This document shows positions 34,087 through 43,354 of a DNA stretch of 64,000 nucleotides, one piece after another. The stretch spans positions 3,249,001-3,313,000 of the forward strand of contig NZ_CP132507.1 in the NCBI RefSeq assembly GCF_032191775.1, given 5' to 3'. The position numbers and the translations under genes were made by a program. This stretch comes from Rhodoferax mekongensis (GTDB taxonomy: Bacteria; Pseudomonadota; Gammaproteobacteria; Burkholderiales; Burkholderiaceae_C). Numbering within the stretch: position 1 is the stretch's first letter; every line of letters starts with the position of its first letter. Under the pieces are notes generated by a model, which was given only the letters and a program-made list of their open reading frames with translations, did no database searches and had not been told where the DNA came from.

Positions 34087-34109
34087 ATTCATTCCATTTA
34101 CGCATGAAT
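34087..34109. promoter_or_regulatory. LysR-type dyad (ATTCAT-N11-ATGAAT)
   Basis: Perfect 6-base inverted repeats spaced by 11 bases, the T-N11-A form of LysR-type operators, placed 22 bases before the LysR gene and in the shared region with the DUF2917 gene. Confidence 0.65.
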
Positions 34110-34131
34110 TGCATTTTGCGAGCCTGCTGCC

Positions 34132-35133
34132 ATGTCTGATGCCATCGCCCCGAATACCGAGATCCGCCTGCGTACCCGCCCGATCGCTGTCGGCCACCTG
34201 CGCGCACTGGAAGCCGTGGCCCGACACCTGAATTTCAGGGCGGCTGCCGAGGAATTGGCACTCACGCAGAGTGCCGTGAGCCGGCAGATCCAGGCACTGG
34301 AGGATGAGGTGGGGGTACCCCTGTTTTTGCGCCACACGAGGGCTGTGGAGCTCACCGGAGCGGGGGGGCAATTGTTGCGTGCAGCAGTGCCTTCCCTGGA
34401 GCGCATCGACTCCGCCGTGCGGCAAATCCGGCGCACCGCGGGGCGCAAAAGTGTGGCCATTTCGACGTGGGCCTCATTCGCCTCCATGTGGCTCATTCCG
34501 CGTCTGGAGGCCTTTCAGGCGGAATATCCCGACATCGACATCCGCATCGACGCCACGGACAACCCCGTGGATCTGGACACCAGCGATGTGGACCTCGCCA
34601 TCCGCTACACCCAGCCTGGCGGGGTGAACTCCGACGCAGTGCGCCTGTTCGGCGAGCAGCTCACCCCGGTAGCCAGCCCATGGTTGCTAAAAAGCGGCGC
34701 TCCCTTGCGCAAGGCGGCGGACCTGGCCCGCTTTGCCCTGCTGGAGGCCAGCGACACCCACCGCGTGCAAAACCTGGAGTGGCTCACTTGGAGGCGTTGG
34801 CTGGAGCTCAACCAACAACCCCGGCTGGAGCCCAAGCGCTGGATGTATTTCAACTACGCCCACCAGATCGCTCAGGCCGCACTGACCGGACAAGGCATCG
34901 CGCTGGCACGCATGCCGCTGGTGGCGGACAGCCTGGCGAGTGGCGACTTGGTGGAGGTACTGCCCGGCGGCCGCATTGACACGCCCATGGTCTATTGGCT
35001 TCTGGTGGGCGCTCGCAACAGCAGCCGTCCGGAGATTCAGGCTTTTTGCGACTGGCTGCTGGCCCAAGCCGCTATTACGCGCAAAGCCATCGGCGAGGTA
35101 CCGGACCCCGAAACCCAGGCGCACCCTGACTGA
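34132..35133 (+). CDS. LysR-family transcriptional regulator (GcvA-like)
   Basis: A 333-aa regulator. The winged helix-turn-helix spans about residues 20-75 (LRALEAVARHLNFRAAAEELALTQSAVSRQIQALEDEVG, LFLRHTRAVELTGAG). The effector domain has WLIPRLEAFQAEYPDIDIRI and DVDLAIRYTQPG, the latter typical of the GcvA group. A G7 run at 34363 is read correctly here (TGAGGQLL), unlike the G/C runs in the broken genes. Divergent from the DUF2917 gene with a LysR-type dyad between them. Confidence 0.9.
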   Translation: MSDAIAPNTEIRLRTRPIAVGHLRALEAVARHLNFRAAAEELALTQSAVSRQIQALEDEVGVPLFLRHTRAVELTGAGGQLLRAAVPSLERIDSAVRQIRRTAGRKSVAISTWASFASMWLIPRLEAFQAEYPDIDIRIDATDNPVDLDTSDVDLAIRYTQPGGVNSDAVRLFGEQLTPVASPWLLKSGAPLRKAADLARFALLEASDTHRVQNLEWLTWRRWLELNQQPRLEPKRWMYFNYAHQIAQAALTGQGIALARMPLVADSLASGDLVEVLPGGRIDTPMVYWLLVGARNSSRPEIQAFCDWLLAQAAITRKAIGEVPDPETQAHPD

Positions 35134-35187
35134 GGGCGAGCAAAAGGAATCAACCGCGGATTGCGGTGCAGCAACGCATCCCTGACA

Positions 35188-35787
35188 ATGCTTTCCATGT
35201 CACACATCACATTCGTACGCGCATTGCTACTGGCCTTGGCCGGTGCAATCGCATTCCCGACCCTGGCGCAGAACGACGCACTGATCACCAAGCGGCCCAG
35301 CACCTTGCGGGATGCGCCCGCAGATACTGCGGGCACTTTGGCCAGCCTGCCTGCACAAACCCCACTCACACGCCTGCCGGTACGCCAAGGCCCCTATGTG
35401 CAAGTACGCACGGCCAATGGCACCACCGGTTGGATGCATTTGTTTGATGTGAGCAGCCCTTCCGAACAAAGCAGCGTGGCCGCCACTGCAACGGGCGCGC
35501 TACGGGGGCTGACCAACTTTTTCAACCGCGGTAGCGCGCAGTCCCACAACAGCACCGCCTCGACCACCGTAGGTATCCGGGGATTGGGCGCAGAAGATAT
35601 TGCCAACGCACAGCCCAACACGGCGGCGCTGGCACAGCTGGAAGGCCAGCGCCAGGACGCCACCCAAGCCCGGAGATTTGCGGACAGCGCTGCCTTGCAG
35701 GTGCAAGCGGTAGAACCCTTGCCAATCCCCGCTCCGCCGGCACCACCGGCAGGTCCTGCAGGCCGTCGTATGGAGAGCAACAACTGA
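35188..35787 (+). CDS. exported SH3-domain protein
   Basis: A 199-aa protein with a signal peptide (ending FPTLAQ) and a bacterial SH3 domain (about residues 30-85: LRDAPADTAGTLASLPAQTPLTRLPVRQGPYVQVRTANGTTGWMHLFDV, given here as its landmarks DAPAD, RQGPYVQVRT and GWMHLFDV). The C-terminal half is low complexity and ends in a proline-rich tail. The stop overlaps the M48 protease start by one base (TGATG), so the two are a unit. It may target the protease or bind cell wall. The start could also be ATG 35197. Confidence 0.8.
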   Translation: MLSMSHITFVRALLLALAGAIAFPTLAQNDALITKRPSTLRDAPADTAGTLASLPAQTPLTRLPVRQGPYVQVRTANGTTGWMHLFDVSSPSEQSSVAATATGALRGLTNFFNRGSAQSHNSTASTTVGIRGLGAEDIANAQPNTAALAQLEGQRQDATQARRFADSAALQVQAVEPLPIPAPPAPPAGPAGRRMESNN

Positions 35788-36734
35788 TGCGCACGACTCA
35801 CTACGGCACCATCGCGCGCGCGCTCGGCGTGGCGGCTCTTTCGTTACTTTGTGCCCTGCCTGCTGTACATGCTGAGGAGCCCGGAAAGGCGCTGGGCAAT
35901 CTGTTTCAAAACCTGCTGAAGCAAGGCACTGCGGCACCTGCCCCTGCAACGGGGGCCCAACACTCAGTAGCGACCAACTCAGGGGATCTTGCAAGTCTGT
36001 TCAGCCAATCCATCGAGCAGATTGACGAAGCCAAAGAAATCGAAATGGGCAAGCAACTGGCTGCTGTTTTGCTTGGCGCGAAACCACTGCTACCCAACTT
36101 GGCGTTGCAACGCTACGTGAACCGGCTGGGTCGCTGGATTGCCCTGCAATCTGCCCGGCCGGACCTGCCTTGGACTTTCGGGGTACTGGACGACGCGGGC
36201 TTCAATGCCTTCGCGGCTCCCGGGGGCTATGTGTTTGTGACCAAAGGACTGGTGGACGCCCTGAACGACGAGTCCGAACTGGCCGGCATTCTGGCGCATG
36301 AAATCCAGCACGTGGTGGGCAAGCACCACCTTAAAGCCATGCGCAAAAGTGCCCAGGCAGGTTTGCTGACCAGCCTCATCGCTGCCCGCCTCAGTGAGCG
36401 AAGCAATGGTGCGTTGCACGGGCAGCTGTTGATGTTGGGCAAAGACATGTATTCCAAAGGCCTGGACCAGAGTGACGAACTCGAAGCCGACCGCGTGGGC
36501 GTCGCATTGGCTGCGCGCGCAGGCTTTGATCCTTATGGTTTGGTGGCCGTCTTGCAGGGACTGCGAACCGCTGCACCGGACAACCCGATCTTCAGCCTGC
36601 AGCTCAGCACCCACCCGCCCACCCAGGTGCGCCTGGACCAACTGGAACTGGCCATGGGGCAGCGTCTGGATGCCTATTCCGGCAAGCCCTCGCTCACCAT
36701 CGCCCAGCGCCTGGCGCGGGGCGTAGGGCGGTAA
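35787..36734 (+). CDS. M48-family metalloprotease, exported
   Basis: A 315-aa periplasmic zinc protease. After a signal peptide (ending AVHAEE) comes a variable segment with a Pro/Ala stretch, then the peptidase domain. The zinc motif HEIQHVVGKHH (about residues 171-181) is HExxH; the third ligand is in SDELEADRVGVALAARAG (about 229-246). FNAFAAPGGYVFVTKGL is the conserved substrate-side segment. It resembles the LoiP/BepA group, which controls outer-membrane protein quality. Translationally coupled to the SH3 protein. Confidence 0.9.
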   Translation: MRTTHYGTIARALGVAALSLLCALPAVHAEEPGKALGNLFQNLLKQGTAAPAPATGAQHSVATNSGDLASLFSQSIEQIDEAKEIEMGKQLAAVLLGAKPLLPNLALQRYVNRLGRWIALQSARPDLPWTFGVLDDAGFNAFAAPGGYVFVTKGLVDALNDESELAGILAHEIQHVVGKHHLKAMRKSAQAGLLTSLIAARLSERSNGALHGQLLMLGKDMYSKGLDQSDELEADRVGVALAARAGFDPYGLVAVLQGLRTAAPDNPIFSLQLSTHPPTQVRLDQLELAMGQRLDAYSGKPSLTIAQRLARGVGR

Positions 36735-36747
36735 AGCGGCACACCGC

Positions 36748-37869
36748 ATGAAGCACCACGGATTGTGTCGCCGGCAACTGCTGCTGGCACCTGCGTTGGC
36801 TGGCCTGTTGCCCGCCGCACAGGCATTGCCGCGGACCACCCTGCGCTTTCCGCGGGACGCCGGCAGCCACAACGATTTCAAGACAGAGTGGTGGTACGTG
36901 ACCGGGGTGGCTCAGGTGCCCGGCACTCCAGGCGACGCTAAAGGCAAGCCACGCCTTCTGGGCTTTCAGGTCACTTTCTTTCGCAGCCGGGTGAACCCGA
37001 CCCAAGGCATGCAGTCGCGACTCGCTGCACGGCAACTGCTGTTTGCCCATGCGGCGGTGACGGATGTGGACGGGAAAAAACTCTGGCACGACCAGCGCAT
37101 TGCTCGATGGTCCGGCGACGCGCCGGGCACCAACCCGGCAGACACGGCGCACGCCAGCAGCACAGACACCAACGTGACCCTGCGCGACTGGAGCCTTAGA
37201 CGCACCGGGACTGGTTTGCAGGCGGACATTGCGGGCAAAGACTTTGCGATCCAACTCCGCTTTCAGGCTACCCAGCCTGTTCTCCTGCAAGGGGTGGACG
37301 GGCTGTCCCGCAAGGGCCCGGAAGAGAAACAAGCCAGCTACTACTACAGCCAGCCGCAGTTGCAAACCAGCGGCAGCATCCGAGTGCAGGGCCAGGCCCA
37401 CACGCTGCAAAGCGGTAGCGTCGCCTGGATGGACCACGAGTGGAGCCAGGAAGTGCTGCACCCGCAGGCGGTAGGCTGGGATTGGATAGGCATCAACCTC
37501 TTTGACGGAAGTGCACTCACCGCCTTTCAACTCAGGGACCAGGCAGGCAACGCGATGTGGGATGGCGGGTCGTTTCGCAGCGGGAGCGGACAGCGCTTTG
37601 GATTCACACGTGGAGAAGTAATGTTCAAGCCGCTGAGGCGCTGGACCAGCCCTCTCAGCCAGGCCAGCTATCCGGTGGAGTGGATGGTGCGTACGCCGGC
37701 GGACTACTACACCGTGAGGGCTGTGTTGGACAACCAGGAGCTTGACAGCCGGGGCTCCACCGGCGCCATTTACTGGGAAGGCCTGAGCGAGGTGTGGGAC
37801 AGTAACAACCGCTTGGTCGGCCGCGGTTACCTGGAAATGACGGGTTACGCCGCCACCTTGAAGCTGTAG
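36748..37869 (+). CDS. AttH/CrtC-like lipocalin protein, exported
   Basis: A 373-aa exported protein with an RR-containing signal (HGLCRRQLLLAPALAGLL). The two lipocalin-like halves carry the family landmarks FKTEWWYVTGVA, LLGFQVTFFRSRV, the Asp/Trp-rich WDWIGINLFDGSALTAFQLRD segment, and MDHEWSQE. The family includes carotenoid 1,2-hydratase-like proteins and AttH, which is normally encoded with an ABC ATPase and FtsX-like permeases. Here those partners are 8-16 kb away. There are no carotenoid genes nearby, so the AttH role is more likely than CrtC. It is 13 bases after the protease gene. Confidence 0.8.
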   Translation: MKHHGLCRRQLLLAPALAGLLPAAQALPRTTLRFPRDAGSHNDFKTEWWYVTGVAQVPGTPGDAKGKPRLLGFQVTFFRSRVNPTQGMQSRLAARQLLFAHAAVTDVDGKKLWHDQRIARWSGDAPGTNPADTAHASSTDTNVTLRDWSLRRTGTGLQADIAGKDFAIQLRFQATQPVLLQGVDGLSRKGPEEKQASYYYSQPQLQTSGSIRVQGQAHTLQSGSVAWMDHEWSQEVLHPQAVGWDWIGINLFDGSALTAFQLRDQAGNAMWDGGSFRSGSGQRFGFTRGEVMFKPLRRWTSPLSQASYPVEWMVRTPADYYTVRAVLDNQELDSRGSTGAIYWEGLSEVWDSNNRLVGRGYLEMTGYAATLKL

Positions 37870-37871
37870 GC

Positions 37872-38702
37872 TCAGCGGCTGGATTTGCGGCGCTCGCGTC
37901 CTGCCAGCCAACGCAATAGCAAGGCATGGAAGGCCTCAGGCTGGTCCAGCATGACCCAGTGACCGCAACGCAGTGCGTGCGCCGCACCATCCTCCGAGGC
38001 ACGCAGGGTGTGCACCCAGCGTGGTGAGTGGAACATAAAGGGCTTGCGCTCCCCGAATACGTAGAGCACCGGGCACGTGGGTTTCACCGGACTCGTTTTG
38101 AGACCGCCGCGCAGACCAAACCAGCTCATGGCGTAGGGAAAATTCATGGTCCAGCGCAGCTGATCGGGAGGCACAGGGCAGCGCATGGTCCGCGCCATAA
38201 AGCGGGTCATGCGGTCGGCCAAGCCGCCATGAACATAGCGGCCAAGGGCCCATGCGGTCGCCAACCAGAGCTGGTAACTGGCGACAAACAGCTTTTGACG
38301 GACTGACAGCGACGCCAGAAAAGCACCTGCGTTGTAATCACCGATGTCCACCGCCACGATGGCAGCCACCCGCTCCGGATGGCGCATGGCCAGTTCATAG
38401 CCGAAGATACAACCCCAGTCGTGCAGCAGCAGTGTCACAGGCTCGCCGGGGCTGACGGCGTTGATAACTGCCAGCAACGAGGCCACCATCTCGTCCACCG
38501 TGGGTGTAGGTGCCGCACCTTCGGCGGTACCAAATCCCGGCAAGGTCAAGCGCACACAGCGATGGTGGGCCTGCAGAGCTTGTACCGTGCCGTCCCAGAC
38601 ACGCAAAGTGTCAGGCCAGCCATGCAGCATCAGCACGGTACGCGGCCCCTGACCTTCGATGTGTACGGTGATGCCGTTAACTTGGATTTCCTGGGATGCC
38701 AT
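37872..38702 (-). CDS. alpha/beta-fold hydrolase (epoxide hydrolase/dehalogenase-like)
   Basis: A 276-aa enzyme. The oxyanion-hole motif HGWPDT (about residue 27), the nucleophile elbow LLHDWGC with Asp rather than Ser (about residue 94), and a C-terminal histidine in GHWVMLDQPEAF fit the epoxide hydrolase/haloalkane dehalogenase branch. The TP53-like cap is mostly helical. Substrate unknown. Convergent with the AttH-like gene, two bases between their stops. Confidence 0.8.
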   Translation of the reverse strand: MASQEIQVNGITVHIEGQGPRTVLMLHGWPDTLRVWDGTVQALQAHHRCVRLTLPGFGTAEGAAPTPTVDEMVASLLAVINAVSPGEPVTLLLHDWGCIFGYELAMRHPERVAAIVAVDIGDYNAGAFLASLSVRQKLFVASYQLWLATAWALGRYVHGGLADRMTRFMARTMRCPVPPDQLRWTMNFPYAMSWFGLRGGLKTSPVKPTCPVLYVFGERKPFMFHSPRWVHTLRASEDGAAHALRCGHWVMLDQPEAFHALLLRWLAGRERRKSSR

Positions 38703-38773
38703 CTGTCCTCCTGAATTTTTTTCCTAGAGCTTACCTCGGCAGTTATGCAACAAAGTGAAACAAACCGAAAATC

Positions 38774-38830
38774 AGGCGCTATAAAACCAATAGCTACTTG
38801 CGCAATACTTACGGGCGCCAGGCACGCATA
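38774..38830 (+). repeat. dispersed ~60-bp repeat, copy 5 (intergenic)
   Basis: Reads AGGCGCTATAAAACCAATAG, then CTACTTGCGCAATACTTACG and GGCGCCAGGC. It fills the gap between the hydrolase gene and the ABC exporter and may sit in the promoter region of either. Confidence 0.7.
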
Positions 38831-38887
38831 CTCTTTATTTTTTCGCCCCGCCTTGCAGCCGTGCCTCCCACCCTCACCTGAATCTCC

Positions 38888-40666
38888 ATGAGCTCCTCCG
38901 ACCGCCCCAAATCGACTAACCCCAAATCGCTCTCCGGCTTGCTGCCCTTTTTGCGGCCATACCGGGCCCGCATTGGCATGGCACTGGTGTTTCTGGTGCT
39001 GGCGGCCGGTGCGACGCTGGCGTTTCCGGTGGCCCTGCGCAGCCTGATCGACGGGGGCCTGGTGCAGACCGACAAGGGCGCTCAGATGATGGCGCTGCGT
39101 GGCCACTTTGCAGCCCTGTTCGGGGTAGCGGTGGCCCTGGGCCTGTTTTCGGCGGCGCGCTTCTACATGGTGAGCTGGTTGGGCGAGCGGGTAACGGCTG
39201 ACCTGCGCAACGCGGTCTACGGCCACGTGCTCCAACAAAGCCCCGAGTTTTTTGAGACCACCCAGACCGGCGAAGTGCTCTCCCGCTTGTCGGCCGACAC
39301 CACCCTGGTGCAAACCGTAGTGGGGTCTTCCCTGTCCATGGGCTTGCGCAATGCGGTGATGGGCATAGGCGCGCTAGGAGTGCTGGTGTGGACCAACCCG
39401 GTGGTCATGTTGCAGGTCTTGGTGGTGTTGGTACTCATCGTGCTGCCCAGCTTGTGGTTCGGCCGGCGGGTGCGCAAGCTCTCCCGCGCGTCGCAGGACC
39501 GCGTGGCAGACTCCAGCGCGATTGCCGCTGAGGTGCTTAACGCCATCCCCGTGGTGCAAAGCTACACCGCCGAGGGCCGTGAAACCGGGCGCTTTGTGGC
39601 ATCTACCGACAACGCGTTTGCCACTGCCACCAAGCGCAGCTTGATGCGCTCAGGCCTGGTGGCATTCATCATCATTGCCACTTCCGCAGCTTTGTTGTGG
39701 GGCTTGTACCAGGGCACGCAAGCGGTAGCCGAAGGGCGCATTACCGCGGGCCACTTGGGACAGACAGTGGTGTACGTAATCATTCTGGCCAGTGCTTTCG
39801 CCGTGCTGGGCGAGGTCTATGGCGACCTGCTGCGTGCCGCGGGTGCGACAGAGCGGCTCATGGAACTTCTGGGGACCCAGTCGCCCATCACTTCACCTTC
39901 AAATCCTGTGCTGGCGCCCATGCCTTCTGCGGGAAGCGCTATTAAATTTGAAGCAATCAATTTTCACTACCCCTCTCGACCGCACCAGCAAGCTTTGCAG
40001 AACTTCAGCCTCGATGTGAAGCCCGGCCAGACCGTGGCCATCGTGGGCCCAAGCGGTGCCGGCAAGAGCACGGTGTTCCAGCTACTGCTGCGCTATTACG
40101 ACCCGCAAAGCGGAAGCATCGCCTTGGATGGCGTGGAGACGCGTTCGCAAGCACTGGACGCCTTGCGACAACGCGTGGGCATCGTGCCGCAGGATGCGGT
40201 CATTTTTTCCAGCTCTGCGATGGAGAACATACGTTACGGCAAGCCTGACGCTAGCGATGCCGAGGTGAAGGCCGCCGCACATGCTGCCTTTGCACACGAG
40301 TTTATTGAAGCATTGCCTGAGGGATACGACACCTTCCTGGGTGAGCGAGGGGTGCGTCTGTCAGGTGGTCAGCGCCAGCGCATTGCCATCGCTCGCGCGA
40401 TGCTGAAGAACCCTCCCCTGCTGTTGTTGGACGAAGCGACCAGCGCGCTGGACGCTGAGAGCGAACGCATGGTGCAAGCCGCATTGGAGAGCGCCATGCG
40501 CGACCGCACCACTCTGGTCATTGCCCACCGCTTGGCTACGGTGCAAAAGGCAGACCTGATCGTGGTGCTGGACCACGGCGTGCTGGTCGAACAAGGCACA
40601 CATGCCGAGTTGGTGGCCCGTGGGGGCGTGTATGCAGGACTGGCAGCGCTGCAATTCAACGCCTGA
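38888..40666 (+). CDS. ABC exporter, fused permease-ATPase (MsbA/ABCB type)
   Basis: A 592-aa half-transporter. Six transmembrane helices (about residues 20-310) are followed by an ATPase domain with Walker A GPSGAGKST (about 387), Q-loop VPQDAVIFS, signature LSGGQRQRIAIARAM, Walker B LLLLDEATSALD and H-loop IAHRLATVQ. This is the ABCB-BAC group close to MsbA, which flips lipids or exports drugs; no substrate is indicated. Homodimer expected. A partial repeat-like stretch lies at 39942-39960 between the two domains. Confidence 0.9.
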   Translation: MSSSDRPKSTNPKSLSGLLPFLRPYRARIGMALVFLVLAAGATLAFPVALRSLIDGGLVQTDKGAQMMALRGHFAALFGVAVALGLFSAARFYMVSWLGERVTADLRNAVYGHVLQQSPEFFETTQTGEVLSRLSADTTLVQTVVGSSLSMGLRNAVMGIGALGVLVWTNPVVMLQVLVVLVLIVLPSLWFGRRVRKLSRASQDRVADSSAIAAEVLNAIPVVQSYTAEGRETGRFVASTDNAFATATKRSLMRSGLVAFIIIATSAALLWGLYQGTQAVAEGRITAGHLGQTVVYVIILASAFAVLGEVYGDLLRAAGATERLMELLGTQSPITSPSNPVLAPMPSAGSAIKFEAINFHYPSRPHQQALQNFSLDVKPGQTVAIVGPSGAGKSTVFQLLLRYYDPQSGSIALDGVETRSQALDALRQRVGIVPQDAVIFSSSAMENIRYGKPDASDAEVKAAAHAAFAHEFIEALPEGYDTFLGERGVRLSGGQRQRIAIARAMLKNPPLLLLDEATSALDAESERMVQAALESAMRDRTTLVIAHRLATVQKADLIVVLDHGVLVEQGTHAELVARGGVYAGLAALQFNA

Positions 40667-40738
40667 ACCTCTGACGGGTGCGCATGCATAGCATGAAGCG
40701 CCCTCCTTTATTCGGTTGATCAACGGGGCATACACCTC

Positions 40739-40744
40739 CTAAAA
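40739..40744 (+). promoter_or_regulatory. TAAAAT -10 box for the small-protein pair
   Basis: A -10 hexamer 27 bases before the ATG at 40772, leaving room for the AGGAGG ribosome binding site. Confidence 0.35.
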
Positions 40745-40771
40745 TCGGGCTTTCTGACCCAGGAGGCCCGT

Positions 40772-40969
40772 ATGGAAATTACCCGCGCCAAAGTGCAGCA
40801 ACCCGAACAGGTGCAAGCTGCCAAGCGAACCGAGGCTATCCAACGCGAAGCCGTACGTGAGGCTGCAGCCCGCGAGCAGAAGCCTCCCAAGCCACAAGAG
40901 GCGGAACGCAAGCCAGTCGTCAATGGCCAAGGGCAGGTCATCGGCACCCGCCTCAATGTAAGCGCCTGA
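40772..40969 (+). CDS. small charged protein, unknown (65 aa)
   Basis: A 65-aa protein with an excellent ribosome binding site (AGGAGG 6 bases before the ATG). It is almost wholly Glu/Lys/Arg/Gln/Ala and would form a long charged helix (MEITRAKVQQPEQVQAAKR..), ending in a short GTRLNVSA tail. I recognise no family. The following gene ends in a similar IVNLSI tail and is also helical, so the pair may share an origin or act together. Confidence 0.65.
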   Translation: MEITRAKVQQPEQVQAAKRTEAIQREAVREAAAREQKPPKPQEAERKPVVNGQGQVIGTRLNVSA

Positions 40970-40987
40970 AAGCCCTTTGCTCGCGCC

Positions 40988-41389
40988 ATGGCGATAACTG
41001 CAACCACCAGCGCAACACCGTCGCTACAGGCGACGCTGAGCAAGGCGCGCTTGGAGCAGGCCAAGCGCGAGGCTGAAAACGCCGAATCCAAGGTGGAGGC
41101 GTTGCAGCAGCAAACAGAGCAAGCTGAGCGGGAAGTGCAGGCAAAAAGGGAAAACGTGCGCGAGCTCAGCACCCGCACTGCACTGGAAGACACCACGTAC
41201 ATGGGCCAGCTGCGCGCCGCACGTTCGGCCGTAGCGCCGGCCACCCAGGATTTTTTGGTACGGATGTATGCAGCTACCTCTGCGAAGTTTGCCGCCAGCG
41301 GGAATGCACTCAAGTCCAGCCTCCATGGGCGGCCATTTATCAACACCCTGGGAGAGCCCACCGGTCGCATCGTCAACCTGAGCATTTGA
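40988..41389 (+). CDS. coiled-coil protein, unknown (133 aa)
   Basis: A 133-aa protein 18 bases after the previous gene. Residues about 15-65 form a heptad-rich coiled coil (ARLEQAKREAENAESKVEAL, QQTEQAEREVQAKRENVREL), followed by a compact region ending PFINTLGEPTGRIVNLSI. No signal peptide or membrane segment is seen. No family is recognised. The arrangement suggests a two-gene unit of helical proteins, perhaps a structural or secretion-related pair, which is only a guess. Confidence 0.65.
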   Translation: MAITATTSATPSLQATLSKARLEQAKREAENAESKVEALQQQTEQAEREVQAKRENVRELSTRTALEDTTYMGQLRAARSAVAPATQDFLVRMYAATSAKFAASGNALKSSLHGRPFINTLGEPTGRIVNLSI

Positions 41390-41492
41390 CGAGCTATTAA
41401 TTTTTTGCATAGTTTGCATATGAAGCGGCCTTGGACAGGTCGTCGGCGCAGGCCTACATTGCGGGCCTTGACGACAACCATAAGGAGCATTC

Positions 41493-42821
41493 ATGTCGCA
41501 ACACCCCGGCGTCCACCCGACGCTTCCCGTGCAACCCGCAGCCACTACCCATGCGCTGCCTTCCTACCTTCAGGCCGATCACCTCGGTCCTTGGGGCATC
41601 TACCTCCAGCAGGTGGATCGCGTCACACCTTACCTGGGACACCTCGCCCGTTGGGCTGAGACGCTCAAGCGCCCCAAGCGCGCGCTGATCGTTGACGTAC
41701 CCATCCAACTGGACAATGGCACCGTGGCCCACTTTGAAGGCTATCGTGTTCAGCACAATACTTCCCGCGGACCCGGTAAAGGTGGCGTACGTTTCCATCA
41801 GGATGTCACGCTGTCTGAAGTCATGGCCCTGTCGGCCTGGATGTCGGTGAAGAACGCGGCAGTCAATGTGCCCTACGGCGGTGCCAAGGGCGGCATCCGT
41901 GTCGATCCCAAGACCCTGTCCATGGGAGAACTGGAACGCCTGACCCGCCGCTACACCAGCGAGATCGGCATCATCATCGGACCGTCCAAAGACATTCCAG
42001 CTCCGGACGTGAACACCAATGAGCAGATCATGGCGTGGATGATGGACACCTACTCCATGAATGAAGGCGCCACCGCAACGGGCGTGGTGACCGGCAAACC
42101 GATTGACCTGGGCGGCTCGCTGGGTCGTCGGGAAGCCACCGGACGCGGTGTGTACACCGTGGGCGTAGAAGCGGCGCGCCACCTCGGGATGGATATCAGC
42201 ACGGCCCGTGTGGCTGTACAAGGCTTCGGCAACGTGGGCGGCATTGCGGCCAAACTGTTCGCACAAGCCGGTGCCAAGGTAGTTGTCGTGCAAGACCATG
42301 GCGGCACGGTCTATCGCGAAGCAGGGATTGATGTGCCCGCCCTGTTGACCCACGTTTCCCGTCACGGCACGGTGGGCGGCTTTGCCGGCGCGGAAGCGTT
42401 GGATGCCAACGCGTTTTGGGATATTCCATGCGAAATCCTGATCCCTGCCGCCTTGGAGCAACAGATCACAGCAGCCAATGCCAATCGCATCCAGGCCAAA
42501 CTGATCATCGAAGGTGCAAATGGCCCTACGACGCCTGCAGCAGACGACATCCTCCAGGAACGCAATATTCTGGTGGTACCGGATGTGATTGCCAACGCCG
42601 GGGGGGTGACGGTGAGCTATTTCGAGTGGGTGCAGGATTTCTCCAGCTTCTTCTGGAGTGAGGATGAAATCAATGCACGCCTGGTGCGCATCATGAAAGA
42701 TGCGTTTGCAGCCGTCTGGGAAGTGGCCCAGGACTACAAGGTGAGCCTGCGCACCGCTACGTTCATTGTCGCGTGTAAGCGGATTCTGCACGCCCGCGAA
42801 TTGCGCGGTCTGTACCCCTGA
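41493..42821 (+). CDS. gdhA: glutamate (Glu/Leu/Phe/Val) dehydrogenase
   Basis: A 442-aa hexameric dehydrogenase interconverting glutamate and 2-oxoglutarate. The catalytic lysine motif [14 protein letters not shown], the substrate segment [13 protein letters not shown] and the NAD(P)-binding [17 protein letters not shown] are complete. Ribosome binding site AAGGAG 6 bases upstream. The gene is monocistronic and convergent with the DUF1178 gene. Coenzyme preference (NAD or NADP) is not clear from sequence alone. Confidence 0.94.
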   Translation: MSQHPGVHPTLPVQPAATTHALPSYLQADHLGPWGIYLQQVDRVTPYLGHLARWAETLKRPKRALIVDVPIQLDNGTVAHFEGYRVQHNTSRGPGKGGVRFHQDVTLSEVMALSAWMSVKNAAVNVPYGGAKGGIRVDPKTLSMGELERLTRRYTSEIGIIIGPSKDIPAPDVNTNEQIMAWMMDTYSMNEGATATGVVTGKPIDLGGSLGRREATGRGVYTVGVEAARHLGMDISTARVAVQGFGNVGGIAAKLFAQAGAKVVVVQDHGGTVYREAGIDVPALLTHVSRHGTVGGFAGAEALDANAFWDIPCEILIPAALEQQITAANANRIQAKLIIEGANGPTTPAADDILQERNILVVPDVIANAGGVTVSYFEWVQDFSSFFWSEDEINARLVRIMKDAFAAVWEVAQDYKVSLRTATFIVACKRILHARELRGLYP

Positions 42822-42850
42822 TAAGCGCGAAGAAGCCCTTGCGGTGAAGC

Positions 42851-43339
42851 TTACTGCAGCGGCTTTTTGAGGTGTTCAGGAATGGGGAGGGCCACCAGAT
42901 CGATGCCCTCCTCCATCAATTCACGCGCTTCGGTGGGCGTTGTCTTGCCGCGAATGCCGCGCTCTTCGACCTCACCGTAATGGATGCGCCGGGCTTCATC
43001 GGCGAACCGGTCGCCCACATCCTCGGTATTGGCCAGCACCTGCTTGGCCATATGAACCCATGCTTGATGCAACGCATTTTGCAACTCCGGATTCAGGGCC
43101 GGGGGGGCGCCGGCTGCGACCGTATCCGAAGCCGGAACATTCGATGTTGTTGGCTCCAGCGGAGGTTTGGCACCCGATAGATTCAACCTCGGAGCACTGA
43201 GTTTTTTTTGAACCGAAGCATCCCCACACAGCGGACACTGAACCAGTGCGCGCTGCAATTGCGAGAGAAAATCTTGCTCCGAGCCGAACCACCCTTCAAA
43301 GGAGTGTCCGGCGGAACACTGCAAGTCCAACACTTTCAT
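42851..43339 (-). CDS. DUF1178-family protein
   Basis: A 162-aa protein opening with MKVLDLQCSAGHSFEGWFGSEQDF and a zinc-ribbon-like C...CPLCGDASVQKKLSAPR, the whole of the DUF1178 family signature. Function unknown; the family is conserved in alpha- and betaproteobacteria. It is the last gene of the complex I block, 15 bases after the NUDIX gene. Confidence 0.9.
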   Translation of the reverse strand: MKVLDLQCSAGHSFEGWFGSEQDFLSQLQRALVQCPLCGDASVQKKLSAPRLNLSGAKPPLEPTTSNVPASDTVAAGAPPALNPELQNALHQAWVHMAKQVLANTEDVGDRFADEARRIHYGEVEERGIRGKTTPTEARELMEEGIDLVALPIPEHLKKPLQ

Positions 43340-43354
43340 AGCGTTGCAAAAACT

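Noticed and set aside
36748-37869. Carotenoid 1,2-hydratase (CrtC) for pigment synthesis
   Set aside because: No carotenoid genes are nearby and the protein has an export signal; the AttH-like branch fits better.
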